From Streptomyces spectabilis (GTDB taxonomy: Bacteria > Actinomycetota > Actinomycetes > Streptomycetales > Streptomycetaceae): a DNA stretch of 64,000 nt. Numbering within the stretch: the first letter of the stretch is position 1; every line of letters begins with the position of its first letter. The translations under genes were made by a program, and so were the position numbers. Below are positions 51,250-61,100 of this stretch, piece by piece. The notes beneath the pieces were generated by a model, which was given only the letters and a program-made list of their open reading frames with translations, was not told the origin of the DNA and did not search any database. The stretch lies in NCBI RefSeq assembly GCF_008704795.1, contig NZ_CP023690.1, forward strand, positions 7,574,501 to 7,638,500. The letters run 5' to 3'.

Positions 51250-52031
51250 CGGGCGGCCTCCGGCCGGACGCTCTCGCCGTGCGCGAGGCGGTGCACCGCC
51301 ACGTCCGGCGCCCGGCGCGCGGCCTGCCGCACGAACTCGTCGCCCGGCGTGTGGAACTCGTGCGGCCGCACCGCGTCCATGCCGATCGGCCAGTACGTGC
51401 CGTAGTGCACCGGCACGGCGCTGCGCGGCGCGATCCGGGCCAGGGCCTCGGCGGCGCGCGCCGGGTCGAGATGGCCGTGGCCCAGATAGGGGCCCCAGCC
51501 GCCGACCGGGAGCAGCGCCACGTCGACGGCGCCGACCTCGTCGGCCATCGCGTCGAACAGGCCGGTGTCCCCGGCGAAGTACGTACGGGCCGCGCCCTGG
51601 ACGACGTACCCGAGCGCGGGGGAGCGGTGCGGCCCCACCGGCAGCCGGCGGCCGTCGTGCAGGGCGGGCACCACCCGCACGACCACGCCGCCGTCGCCGA
51701 CGGGCACCTCGTCGCCCGGCTCGACCTCCGTGAACCGCAGGTGGGACAGGCGGCGAAGCCCCGGCACGGAGCGCGCCGCGCCGCGCGGGAGCAGGGCCCG
51801 GGTGCCCGGCGCGAGGCGGGCGAGGGACGGCACGTGCAGATGGTCGGCGTGCAGGTGGGAGAGCAGGACGACGTCGGCCACGGCCGCCTCGGGGGGCGGC
51901 AGGGCGCCCCGGCGGCGGCGCAAGTGCGCGAGCCTGCGCACGAAGAGAGGATCGGTCAGCACCCGCGTCCCGGAATCCTCGACCGTACAGGTGGCATGGC
52001 CCCACCAAGTGACCGTGACGTCCGGCCGCAC
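51246..52031 (-). CDS. Metallo-beta-lactamase-fold hydrolase
   Basis: 261 residues. The metal motif is SHLHADHLH (H59, H61, D63, H64), with FAGDTGLFD and a final PVHYGTYWPI region. It belongs to the same UlaG/NAPE-PLD-like branch as the gene at 49514 but is shorter and distinct. GTG start with AAGGAGG 5 bases upstream. It is followed by the DedA gene with an ATGA overlap, so the two probably act on one membrane-linked substrate. That is inference. Confidence 0.88.
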   Translation of the reverse strand: MRPDVTVTWWGHATCTVEDSGTRVLTDPLFVRRLAHLRRRRGALPPPEAAVADVVLLSHLHADHLHVPSLARLAPGTRALLPRGAARSVPGLRRLSHLRFTEVEPGDEVPVGDGGVVVRVVPALHDGRRLPVGPHRSPALGYVVQGAARTYFAGDTGLFDAMADEVGAVDVALLPVGGWGPYLGHGHLDPARAAEALARIAPRSAVPVHYGTYWPIGMDAVRPHEFHTPGDEFVRQAARRAPDVAVHRLAHGESVRPEAAR

Positions 52032-52112
52032 CGTTCCTCCTTCGTGTGACTGTCTCCGAGCCTACGGCCAGGAGTAGTGTCGTCGGCTGACGCCAGAGGT
52101 GAGGGGGACGCC

Positions 52113-52541
52113 ATGGGAAACACCTGCGGGGTGCCGGCCCGCGCGGTGCGGGTGGCCGCCATCGCCAGCCTGACGCCCCTGGAGGAGCTGGACAGCGACC
52201 CGTTCCTCGTCGACTCGCGCAGCCAGCACGCGATGTGCGCGCGCTGGGCCGCCGCCCACGGCTACGTGGTGACCCGGGAGCTCGTGGTGCGCGGCCTGCG
52301 CGCCGATCACGCCGTCTTCTGGAACGACGTCGACGCGGGCCTCGTCGACCTGTTCGTGGTCCCGTGCCGCCGGGTCCTGGAGCGGGCGCTGCGCTCCGCC
52401 GACGAGTTCACCGAGGAGTGCGCGCGGCGCGGTGTCCGCATCGAGACCGCGGGCTTCGAAGAGCCCTGCTACGACTCCCACATGAAGGCCCGCGTCCACC
52501 GCCGCCTCTCCATGCCGACCGCGGGCTACGACGGCTGCTGA
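52113..52541 (+). CDS. Serine-recombinase-like protein without DNA-binding domain
   Basis: 142 residues. The pattern resembles the catalytic domain of serine recombinases: an early AIASLT stretch, SRSQHAMCARWAAAHGYVV, DVDAGLVDLFVVPCRRVLERAL and ECARRGVRIETA. The usual Y-x-R-x-S motif is altered (Arg absent), and there is no C-terminal helix-turn-helix or zinc domain. It may be a domesticated or inactive recombinase fold used for protein contacts. GAGGGGG precedes the ATG at 52113. Neighbours show no mobile element. Confidence 0.6.
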   Translation: MGNTCGVPARAVRVAAIASLTPLEELDSDPFLVDSRSQHAMCARWAAAHGYVVTRELVVRGLRADHAVFWNDVDAGLVDLFVVPCRRVLERALRSADEFTEECARRGVRIETAGFEEPCYDSHMKARVHRRLSMPTAGYDGC

Positions 52542-52617
52542 CCCCCGCCCGCCTGCTGCGGCCCCCGGGCTGTGACAGGCTGAGGCGAAGGTCAGATCGT
52601 GAGGCGGGCGGAGCGCT

Positions 52618-54777
52618 GTGCGTGGTGGTCGGTGGCGGACGGTGGGGCGCGGCCTCGGGCGGGTGGTCGCCGTCTGGGCGGTGAGCACGCTCACGATGCT
52701 GGTCCTCGCGGGGATCCTGCCGGACTTCAAGCTCCAGTCCGACGACGGCGACAGCGCCACCCGCATCGCCGTGACCGCGGCCCTCGGCGCGGGCGCCTTC
52801 GGTCTGCTCTCCGCCCTGGTGTGGCCGCTGCTCGTCCGGGCCCTGCTGCTCGTCCCCGCCCTGGTCATCGGTCTGCTCACCTTCTTCCTCAACGGGTCGC
52901 TGCTGCTGCTCGCCCTCCGGCTCATCCCCGACGGCCGCGGGGACGCGAACGCGGAGACCGCCGTGGTCGTCGCGGCCGTGATGTCGGCGGTGGCGTCGGC
53001 GACGGGCGGCGCGCTCGCCGTCCGCGACGACGACGCCTACCGGCGCCGCCTGTACCGCCTCGCGGACCGAAGACGCCGCCGCGGCGAAGGGCCGCGGCAC
53101 GCCACAACGCCGGGCACGGTCTTCCTCCAGCTCGACGGCGTCGGCCACGACGTCCTGTGCCGCGCCGCGCGCAAGGGCGTGCTGCCCACCGTCGCCCGCT
53201 GGCTCGGCGCCGACGAGGGGCCCGGCGCGCGCGCCACGCACCGGCTCACGCCCTGGCGCACCGACTGGTCGAGCCAGACCGGCGCGAGCCAGCTCGGCAT
53301 CCTGCACGGCAGCAACCACGACGTGCCCGCCTTCCGCTGGTACGAGAAGGACACCGGCGAGGTCATGGTGTCCAACCGGCCCGCGTCCGCCGTGGAGCTC
53401 CAGCGGCGCGCGATCGCCCGCACCGGCGACGGCGGACTGCTCACCTACGACGGCGCCAGCCGCGGCAACCTCTTCAGCGGCGGCGCCGAGCAGCTCGCGC
53501 TCGTGCTCTCCATGGCCGCCCGGCGCGGCAAGGAGAACCGCTCGCGCGCCGGGTACTTCGCGTACTTCTCCGACCCCGCCAACGCCGTCCGCACCGCCCT
53601 GTCCTTCGTCGCCGAGGTCGGCCGCGAGATCGGCGAGTCGACCCGCGCCCGCCTGCGCCGACGCCGCCCGCGGGTGAGCCGGGGCGGCCTGTACCCCTTC
53701 ATCCGCGCCTTCGCGACCGTCGTCGAGCGCGACGTCGTGGTCGCCGCCGTCATCGGGGACATGCTCGCCGGGCGGGCCGCCGTCTACGCCGACCTCGTGG
53801 CGTACGACGAGGTCGCCCACCACTCCGGGCCCACGAGCGGCGACGCCGAGAAGGTCCTCAGACGGCTCGACCGGTCGCTCGCGCTGCTCGCCCAGGTCGC
53901 CGAGCACGCGCCCCGGCCTTACCGCATCGTGCTGCTCTCCGACCACGGCCAGAGCCCCGGCGAGACCTACCGCGCCCGCTACGGCCTGACCCTCGGCGAC
54001 CTGGTGCGCGCCGGCTGCGGACTGCCCGTGCCGCGCAGGGCGCGCCGCACCCGTAGCGGCGCCGAGGCCCGCGCGGCGGTGCGCGCCGCGCTGCGCAGGC
54101 CCGTGGAGGAGGGCACCGGCGAGCACCGGCCGCGCCGCCTGGCCGAGCCCATCGTGCTCGCGTCCGGGAACCTGGGGCTCGTCTCCTTCCCCGACGTGCC
54201 CCACCGCATGACGCGCGAGGAGATCGACCGGCGCCACCCCGCGCTCCTGCCGACGCTCGCCAACCACCCCGGCATCGGCTTCCTGCTGGTGCGCAGCGAG
54301 GACCGCGGACCCCTCGTCCTGGGCGCGCGCGGCGCCGAGGTGTACCTGGACGAGCTGCCCGCCGACGCGGGCCCGGACGCCCTCGGGCCGCTCGCCGACT
54401 TCGGGCCCGGCGCCGCCGACGCCGTGCGGCGCACCGACGGCTTCCCGCACACCGCCGACATCATGGTCAACTCCGCGTACGACCCGCTGGACGGCGAAGT
54501 CCTCGCGTTCGAGGAGCAGATCGGCTCGCACGGCGGGCTCGGCGGCGCCCAGTCCCGGCCGTTCCTGCTGTCCCCGCTCGTGCTCTCGCGGCCCGTCGCC
54601 GAGGGCGCGGAACTCGTCGGCGCGGAGGCCGTGCACCACGTCCTGCGGTGCTGGCTGCACGAGGCGCACGGGCCGGAAGTGCCCCGCGTCACACCTGCGG
54701 ATGATCGCCTTCCGGACCCGTTGGCACCGACAGCATTTCCGGCCGCCGACCACGTCGTACAGGACAAAACGCAGTGA
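52618..54777 (+). CDS. Holin-superfamily-IV / phosphodiesterase fusion protein
   Basis: 719 residues. The N-terminal 135 residues contain four membrane segments in the phage-holin-IV (PF04020) style (GILPDFKL, ALLLVPALVIGLLTFF). A soluble alkaline-phosphatase-fold domain follows: FLQLDGVGHDVL (metal Asp), WSSQTGASQLG (likely nucleophile region), YDEVAHHSGP (D, H, H) and LLSDHGQSPG (D, H). It is probably a membrane-anchored phosphodiesterase or phosphotransferase acting on cell-envelope substrates. GTG start with GGAG upstream. Confidence 0.85.
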   Translation: MRGGRWRTVGRGLGRVVAVWAVSTLTMLVLAGILPDFKLQSDDGDSATRIAVTAALGAGAFGLLSALVWPLLVRALLLVPALVIGLLTFFLNGSLLLLALRLIPDGRGDANAETAVVVAAVMSAVASATGGALAVRDDDAYRRRLYRLADRRRRRGEGPRHATTPGTVFLQLDGVGHDVLCRAARKGVLPTVARWLGADEGPGARATHRLTPWRTDWSSQTGASQLGILHGSNHDVPAFRWYEKDTGEVMVSNRPASAVELQRRAIARTGDGGLLTYDGASRGNLFSGGAEQLALVLSMAARRGKENRSRAGYFAYFSDPANAVRTALSFVAEVGREIGESTRARLRRRRPRVSRGGLYPFIRAFATVVERDVVVAAVIGDMLAGRAAVYADLVAYDEVAHHSGPTSGDAEKVLRRLDRSLALLAQVAEHAPRPYRIVLLSDHGQSPGETYRARYGLTLGDLVRAGCGLPVPRRARRTRSGAEARAAVRAALRRPVEEGTGEHRPRRLAEPIVLASGNLGLVSFPDVPHRMTREEIDRRHPALLPTLANHPGIGFLLVRSEDRGPLVLGARGAEVYLDELPADAGPDALGPLADFGPGAADAVRRTDGFPHTADIMVNSAYDPLDGEVLAFEEQIGSHGGLGGAQSRPFLLSPLVLSRPVAEGAELVGAEAVHHVLRCWLHEAHGPEVPRVTPADDRLPDPLAPTAFPAADHVVQDKTQ

Positions 54778-54861
54778 TTTTGCGGCGCGTCCCCGGTGCC
54801 CGACCATGGGCCCGCGCCCGGTGATCCCGGGCGCCCGGCACGACGAGAGGCGCACCACCCC

Positions 54862-56262
54862 ATGCACGACACCGGAACCGCACCACCGTCGGCTCCGGCC
54901 CTGAAGCAGGACGCGGCACCCGCGTCGCACGACGACGGCAAGCACGCCCGCCGCTTCGGACTCCCCATCGCCACCTGCCTCGTCATGGGCAACATCATCG
55001 GCGGCGGCATCTTCCTGCTCCCGGCCTCCGTCGCGCCCTTCGGCACCGTCAGCCTCGTCGCGTTCGCCGTCCTGACCGCCGGAGCCATCGCGCTCGCCCT
55101 GGTCTTCGGCCGCCTCGCCGAACGGGACCCGCGCACCGGCGGCCCGTACGTGTACGCGCGGGAGGCCTTCGGCGACTTCGCGGGCTTCCTCGCCGCCTGG
55201 TCGTACTGGATCACGACCTGGGTGTCGAACGCGGCGCTCGCCGTCGCCGCCGTCGGCTACCTCGACGTCCTGATGCCCGTGACCGACCACAAGTGGACCG
55301 CCTGCCTGGCCGCGCTCGTGCTCCAGCTCCTGCCCGCGCTCGCCAACCTCGCCGGGACGCGCTACGTCGGCGCCGTGCAGCTCGTCGCCACCGTGCTCAA
55401 GTTCCTGCCGCTGCTCCTCGTCGCCTTCGGCGGGCTCTTCTTCTTCGACCCGGCGAACCTGGGCCCGTTCCGGGCGAGCGACGACAGCGCGCTCGGCGCG
55501 GTGTCCGCCGCCGCCGCGATCCTGCTGTTCTCGTACCTGGGCGTGGAGTCCGCCGCCGTCAGCGCGGGCGAGGTGCGCGATCCGCGGCGCAACGTGGGCC
55601 GCGCCACCATCCTCGGCACGCTCGGCGCCGCCCTGGTCTATCTGCTCGGCACCCTCGCCGTCTTCGGCACCGTCGCGCACGACAAGCTGGTCACCTCCAC
55701 CGCGCCGTTCTCCGACGCCGTGAACGTGATGTTCGGCGGCTCCTGGGGCGGCACCGCCGTCGCGATCGCCGCGCTGGTGTCCATGGTCGGCGCGCTCAAC
55801 GGCTGGACGCTCCTGAGCGCCCAGACGCCGTACGCGGCCGCGAAGGACGGTCTGTTCCCCGCCGTCTTCGCCCGGAAGCGGCGCGGCGTGCCGACCGCGG
55901 GCGTCCTGGTGACCGTGGTCCTCGCCTCGCTCCTGACCGTGTACAACTACACGGCGGGCCCCTCCGGGGTCTTCGAGGTCCTCGTGCTCGTCACCACGTT
56001 CACGGCCACCGTGCCCTATCTGCTCGCCACCGCCGCGCAGATCTACTTCCTGGCCTCGGGGCAGCGCGAGCGGGTGCGCCGCGGGCGCCTGGTGCGCGAC
56101 GCCGTGCTCGCCGCCGTCGCCTTCGGCTTCTCGATGTGGCTGGTCGCAGGGGCCGGGTACGCGGCCGTCTACCAGGGCGTCCTGTTCCTCTTCGCGGGCG
56201 TCCTCGTGTACGCGTGGATGGCGGCCCGCAGACAGCGGACCGCCACCCAGGACCCGTCCTGA
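54862..56262 (+). CDS. APC-superfamily amino-acid/polyamine antiporter
   Basis: 466 residues with about 12 membrane segments. The first helix break GNIIGGGIFLLP and SYLGVESAA in helix 6 are typical of the AdiC/arginine-agmatine antiporter branch. It would exchange basic amino acids and polyamines. A disordered start of about 28 residues precedes the first helix. GAGAGG lies 12 bases before the ATG at 54862; an in-frame start at 54796 is less likely. It lies 84 bases after the phosphodiesterase gene and converges with the caspase-like gene. Confidence 0.9.
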   Translation: MHDTGTAPPSAPALKQDAAPASHDDGKHARRFGLPIATCLVMGNIIGGGIFLLPASVAPFGTVSLVAFAVLTAGAIALALVFGRLAERDPRTGGPYVYAREAFGDFAGFLAAWSYWITTWVSNAALAVAAVGYLDVLMPVTDHKWTACLAALVLQLLPALANLAGTRYVGAVQLVATVLKFLPLLLVAFGGLFFFDPANLGPFRASDDSALGAVSAAAAILLFSYLGVESAAVSAGEVRDPRRNVGRATILGTLGAALVYLLGTLAVFGTVAHDKLVTSTAPFSDAVNVMFGGSWGGTAVAIAALVSMVGALNGWTLLSAQTPYAAAKDGLFPAVFARKRRGVPTAGVLVTVVLASLLTVYNYTAGPSGVFEVLVLVTTFTATVPYLLATAAQIYFLASGQRERVRRGRLVRDAVLAAVAFGFSMWLVAGAGYAAVYQGVLFLFAGVLVYAWMAARRQRTATQDPS

Positions 56263-56272
56263 AGGAACTCCG

Positions 56273-57910
56273 TCACCGCGCGAGCGGTGCCGTCACCCAG
56301 CGTCGCGTCCTGACGCCGTCCTCCGGCCCGATCTCGATCAGCTTGCGGGCGGCCGGGAAGGCCTCGTTGCCCTCGATCTCATAGCCGACCTGGAGCGTGC
56401 CCGGTACGTCCCGGACCTCGGGCTGCCGCTCCGGCGCCAGGGCCGACCGGTAGTCGGCGCCCTCGCCCGCGCCCCGGACGGCCAGCTCGGCGAGGACGCG
56501 CCGCTGCGCGGCGGCGAGCGCCTCGCCGGGGTCCCCGAGCGGCGGGGCACCGGTGTCCCGCGCGCCCCCGGCTGCGGGCGGCGCGACCTGGCTGCTCGGC
56601 TCCCGCCGGGCGCCCGTGGCCTGCCGCGTGGACAGCTGCGCCCGCACGACGGTGCCGTCGTTGTCGAGGCCGACCCGGACGACGCCGCGGTCCGGCGTGA
56701 TGACCGGTACGCCGTCGAAGGTCTGCCGGAACGTGACGTACGTGACCAGGGTCGTGGGGGCGCCGATCTCCGAGCCGTCCTTCGTGCCGGAGTTCTGCAT
56801 CAGGTCGTGCACGCCGTCGACGACGAGCTCCGCGCCGTCGGCGTGCTCCTCGGCGAAGGCCCGCGCCAGCTCGACGGCCCGCTCGGTGGGCAGCGCCGTG
56901 GTGGTGCGCTGGTTGGGCTCGGCGAGGCGCACCCAGCGCACCGCCTTGGGGCCCGTGGAGACCGTGCGGTCACCGGAACTCGCGCTCAGCACGCCCTGGT
57001 GGTCGGCCTGCACCTCTTCGAGGGCGGCGGCGGGGAAGGAGGCCATGCGGCCCGCCGCGGCCAGCTCGGCGCTCGGCTCGCGCGGCGCGAGCCGCACCGT
57101 CTGCGCGCCCTGCGGCAGCACGCCCTGCTGCTCGGCGAGCGAGGCGCGGGCGTAGTACCAGCGCCAGGCGTACCAGGTGTCCGACACGGCGGGCCGGTAG
57201 AGGTACCGCTCGGTATTGAGCCGGTCCACGGCCTCGGCCTGGGTGGCGCCGACCGCGCACACCGAAGGGGCCTGGTGCACGGAGATGTCCCAGCTCGCGT
57301 TCAGCCAGGCCTCGGCGAACGTCTGCCCGGACTGCCACTTCGCCCAGAACTTGCTGCCGTAGTCGGGGTTGTCGACGCTCGTCGTCTCGAAGCCGAAGAG
57401 CATGCGGAAGCCGAGGTTGGGCCCGGCCCAGGTGCGGATCGGCGAGTGTCCGCCGAGGACCCGCAGCGAGAAGCACGTGGACCAGAAGACGTACCGCGCC
57501 TTCTCGTTGCCGAGCGCCATCCGGTTGGAGTACGCGCGGGTGCGGCCGTCCCAGGCCGCGCCGAGCGGTGCCATGAACACGCCGTTGCCGTCCATGGTGC
57601 CGTGGCCCGAGTGGTACACCGCGCAGACCGCGTCCATGCCGAAGCGGTCCTGCCAGTTGTCGAAGGCCTCCTCGTACGCCCACACCTGGACGCCCGCGTC
57701 GGCGAACCAGAAGTTGCGGTCGGCGGACCTCTGCAGGAAGTCCAGCCAGCCCCGGGCGTCCTCGTGCGTGTAGTACAGCGGTGAGGCGTCGGCGAACTTC
57801 TCGACGCTGAACGCTCCCCACAGGCCGAGCGTCGAGTCCCGCTCCCCGGCCGCGCCGGGCTTCTCCGGTTCGAGCGGTGACGGGCCGCGGTCCGTGTAGA
57901 TGATGCGCAT
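56273..57910 (-). CDS. DUF6345-like caspase-fold protein with propeptide-like tail
   Basis: 545 residues, no signal peptide. A caspase-like (clan CD) His-Cys pair is visible: AVYHSGHGTMDG (H103) and YVFWSTCFS (C146), each after a hydrophobic strand. This resembles DUF6345 proteins. The C-terminal part (about 390-430: TFRQTFDGVPVITPDRG, VRVGLDNDGTVV) looks like an FTP/PepSY-type protease propeptide, and a Pro/Ala linker separates a last small domain. It may be a cytoplasmic cysteine peptidase or a peptidase-like effector. GGGGGTAAGG precedes the ATG. Substrate unknown. Confidence 0.65.
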   Translation of the reverse strand: MRIIYTDRGPSPLEPEKPGAAGERDSTLGLWGAFSVEKFADASPLYYTHEDARGWLDFLQRSADRNFWFADAGVQVWAYEEAFDNWQDRFGMDAVCAVYHSGHGTMDGNGVFMAPLGAAWDGRTRAYSNRMALGNEKARYVFWSTCFSLRVLGGHSPIRTWAGPNLGFRMLFGFETTSVDNPDYGSKFWAKWQSGQTFAEAWLNASWDISVHQAPSVCAVGATQAEAVDRLNTERYLYRPAVSDTWYAWRWYYARASLAEQQGVLPQGAQTVRLAPREPSAELAAAGRMASFPAAALEEVQADHQGVLSASSGDRTVSTGPKAVRWVRLAEPNQRTTTALPTERAVELARAFAEEHADGAELVVDGVHDLMQNSGTKDGSEIGAPTTLVTYVTFRQTFDGVPVITPDRGVVRVGLDNDGTVVRAQLSTRQATGARREPSSQVAPPAAGGARDTGAPPLGDPGEALAAAQRRVLAELAVRGAGEGADYRSALAPERQPEVRDVPGTLQVGYEIEGNEAFPAARKLIEIGPEDGVRTRRWVTAPLAR

Positions 57911-58180
57911 GGCCTTACCCCCTGGGTGGTCTCCCTCTCGCGTGGCTGAGACGCACGCGGTCGAGGGGGCCTAAAAGTGTCACTGCGGGAGGGCCTTGCC
58001 CAGGTGAGATTCCGGCCATAGGGGACCGGCAACGGGCGTGCCCCGCCGCCTCAGCGGCCCCTGTGGCCAGGGTGTTCGCCACCTCGCTCGGCGTACGCCC
58101 CGCGCACGCCGACGCGGCCCCCTCGAACACCGTGAGGGGGCCGCGCCGATGGCGGAAAACAGAGGCTGTCTACGTGCCGT
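57911..58180. other. 270-base intergenic region
   Basis: It lies between the caspase-like gene start and the subtilase stop, both on the minus strand. It contains the subtilase terminator hairpin and the likely promoter of the caspase-like gene near 57950-57980 (an A-rich CCTAAAAGTGTCAC stretch). A 71-codon minus-strand frame crosses it but has no ribosome site or similarity. Confidence 0.6.
58113..58145 (-). terminator. Terminator of secreted subtilase gene
   Basis: CGCGGCCCCCTC (58113-58124) and GAGGGGGCCGCG (58134-58145) pair perfectly over 12 bp with a 9-base loop, 36 bases after the subtilase stop on the minus strand. Confidence 0.75.
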
Positions 58181-61100
58181 CTACCGGCCGAGGTAGGCGT
58201 CGAGAATCGTCACGCGCGACACGTTCCCCTGCCGGTCGGTGACCTCGGCCCGGAAGGAGACGCCCTTCCCGCGGGCCGGGTTCGTCACCTCGGCCCTGCC
58301 GCCGCTGACCGTGAGCCCGGTCCACGTCCGTCCCTTGTCGTAGCTGACGTACGCGTTCAGGGACGCGAGGTCGCCACCGGCGGCGTACCCCTGGACGGTG
58401 ACCGGGACGGACTGTTTCACGCCTGCCGGGGCGCGGCTGTCCAGACCAAGCTCCGGCGTGAAACGGACGGTGGACACGGGAAGGGCGGCCTCCCCGTCCA
58501 CGTGCCGGGAGCGGAACGTCCAGCTCGCCTCGACGCGTGAGGACACCCGGGCCAGCTTCGGGGAACGGGTGACGGACGCCGTGAGGCGGTACTCCGCGTC
58601 CCGCGCCGGGACCTTGAAGCTCTCGGCGCCGGTCACCGCGTCGTGCTTCTCCGCGACCTTCACGCCGTCGCGGTACAGGACCGACTTCTGCGCGGTGTAG
58701 CGCGAGAAGCCGGGGTGTCCCCGGCCGTCGGCGACGAGCGGGATCCGGCCGCGCAGCTCGTCGCCCTTGCGGAAGACGCCCGTGCCGGGGCCGAGCAGCG
58801 GGCCGAAGACGCCGGTGTTGAACGTGTCGGTGTAGGTCTTCCCGGCCCGGAAGGCGCGCGGGTCCCGCTCGTAGGAGCTCTCCAGGGGGCGTTCGCCGTC
58901 GGCGTCCTCGGCGCCGTACTGCGCGAACTCCACGCCCCACCGCGCGCCGTCGCGCGCGGACACGTACGCCGTCGTGGTGCGCGGCAGCCGCTGCGGCGGC
59001 AGGATCGGCGCGATGCCGCCCGCCTCGGGGAGGTATCCGGCGACGGACAGGTCGCCCCACCGGCCGGGCGCCGAAGCGCCGGACCGGATCCTCAGCTTCG
59101 CGAAGTCGGCCGCCTCGAGGTGCCGCTCGTAGCCCGTCGCGAACCTGGTGGCCTTGCCACCGAGCATGACGTCGTAGCGCTTGTCCGCGCCCTTGCGCCA
59201 CGTCCCGAGCCACTGCTGGCCGAGGCCGCCCGGGACCGCGGGGCCGAAGTGCGCGGTGCGCAGGCTCCGGAACTTCGAGATGTTGAGCGCGCCCAGCTCG
59301 TTGCCCGCGTACGTGTACCGGGCGTCGAGGAAGACCAGCTCGGCCCCGCGGTCCGGCACGGTGATGTCGACCGGTTTCGCCCTGCGGGCGTCGAGCGTCA
59401 CGGTCGTCTTCTTGGTCACGGTGAGCTTGGGCCGCACCAGCCAGTCGGTGCCCTTGTCGGGGTCGCGCGGGTCGACGTAGACGGCTGTGTCCAGCAGGTA
59501 CGTGCCCTTCGCGATCCGGAGGCGGACGGTTCCGGAGGCGTCGTCCACCCACTCGTTGCGGCCCTTGTCGCCGCCGGTGAGGCCCTGGAGCAGCGTGAGA
59601 TAGTGCGGCGCGGGCCGCCCGTCGCGGCCGACGGTCCTCAGCGTCACCTCGTGCCGCTCGATCTCGCGCTCCACGACGGCCGCCGTGCGCACGCTCTGCC
59701 CGCCGCCGGTCGCGGTCACGTACGCCGCGTACACGCCGTTCACGGAGGCGCCGGGCCGGGTGTCCGCGACGAGGTCGACGGCCGCCTTCCCGCCCGCAGG
59801 GACCGTCAGCTTCCGCTTGCCCAGGGTGAAGAAGCCGGCGGGCGCCGGGCGGCCCTCGGGGTCCGTCGCCGTCACCGCGAGGTCGAGCGTGACGTCCCGG
59901 TCGCCGAGGTTCCGGTACGTGACCTTCTTGGTGACCGGCTTGTCGTCGGTGTGCGGCCACAGCCGTCGGCCGAAGTCGAGGGACACCGGGCGGGCGATCA
60001 CCGTCTGGTCGATGGCCCGGTCCACGGCGATCCGGCCCGAGCCCTGCTGGAACGGCGTGTACTCGCCGGGCTCGGTGGAGGCGGTGAGCGCGCCCTTCAG
60101 CTCGGCGTACGTCCAGTTCGGGTGCCGCTGTTTGAGCAGCGCGGCGGCGCCCGCGGCGTGCGGGGCCGCCATCGAGGTGCCGGAGATCGTCAGATAGCCC
60201 TCCGGCTGCTGCCCGACCTCCTTCTCGATCCGGCTGCCCGGGGCCGCGGCGGCGGTGATGTCCACGCCCGGCGCCGTCACGTCCGGCTTGACGGTGCCGC
60301 CGTCCGTGAGCGGGCCCCGGCTGGAGAACTCCGCGAGCCTGTCGTCGCCGTCGACCGCGCCCACGGTGAGCGCGGCCTTCGCGCTGCCGGGGGAGCCGAC
60401 GGTGCCGGGCCCGTACTCGCCGCTGTTGCCCGCCGAGACGGCGAACAGGACGCCCTTGTCGGCCGACAGCTTGTCGACCGCGGCCTCCAGCGGGTCGGTG
60501 CCCTCCGAGTCATCGCCGCCCAGGCTCAGATTGACCACGTCGGCGCCCTGCGCGGCGGCCCACTCCATGCCCGCGACGATCCCCGAGTCGTCGCCGAGGC
60601 CCTCGTCGTCGAGCACCTTGCCGCTGAGGACCTTCGCGCCGGGCGCGACGCCCTTGAACGCCCCGCCCGACGCCGCGCCCGTGCCCGCCGCGATGGACGC
60701 CACGTGCGTGCCGTGCCCGACGCGGTCCTCGACGTCGGGGGCCGCGCTGAAGTTCTTCTCGGCGACGACCTGGTCCTTGAGGTCGGGGTGCGTGGAGTCG
60801 ACGCCCGAGTCCAGGACGGCGATGGTCACGCCCTTGCCGTCGTACCCGGACCGCCAGGCCTTCGGGGCGCCGATCTGCGGGACGCTCCTGTCCAGGGTCG
60901 CCTCGCGGGTGCCGTCCAGCCAGAGGCGGCGGATTCCGGGCGCGTACCCGCGCGCGTCCGTGAGGGTCCGCCACAGCAGGGCCGCGTCCCGGCGCGGGGT
61001 GCGCACGGCCTCCGCGTTCAGGGACGGCAGGACGCGGCGGACCGCCGTGTCCCCGGCCGCCCGGACACCGGCCCGTGCGCCGCGTGCCGCGCCCTCGTAG

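Noticed and set aside
57915..58130. 71-codon minus-strand frame in the gap before the caspase-like gene
   Set aside because: No ribosome site, low-complexity residues, and it crosses the terminator hairpin.
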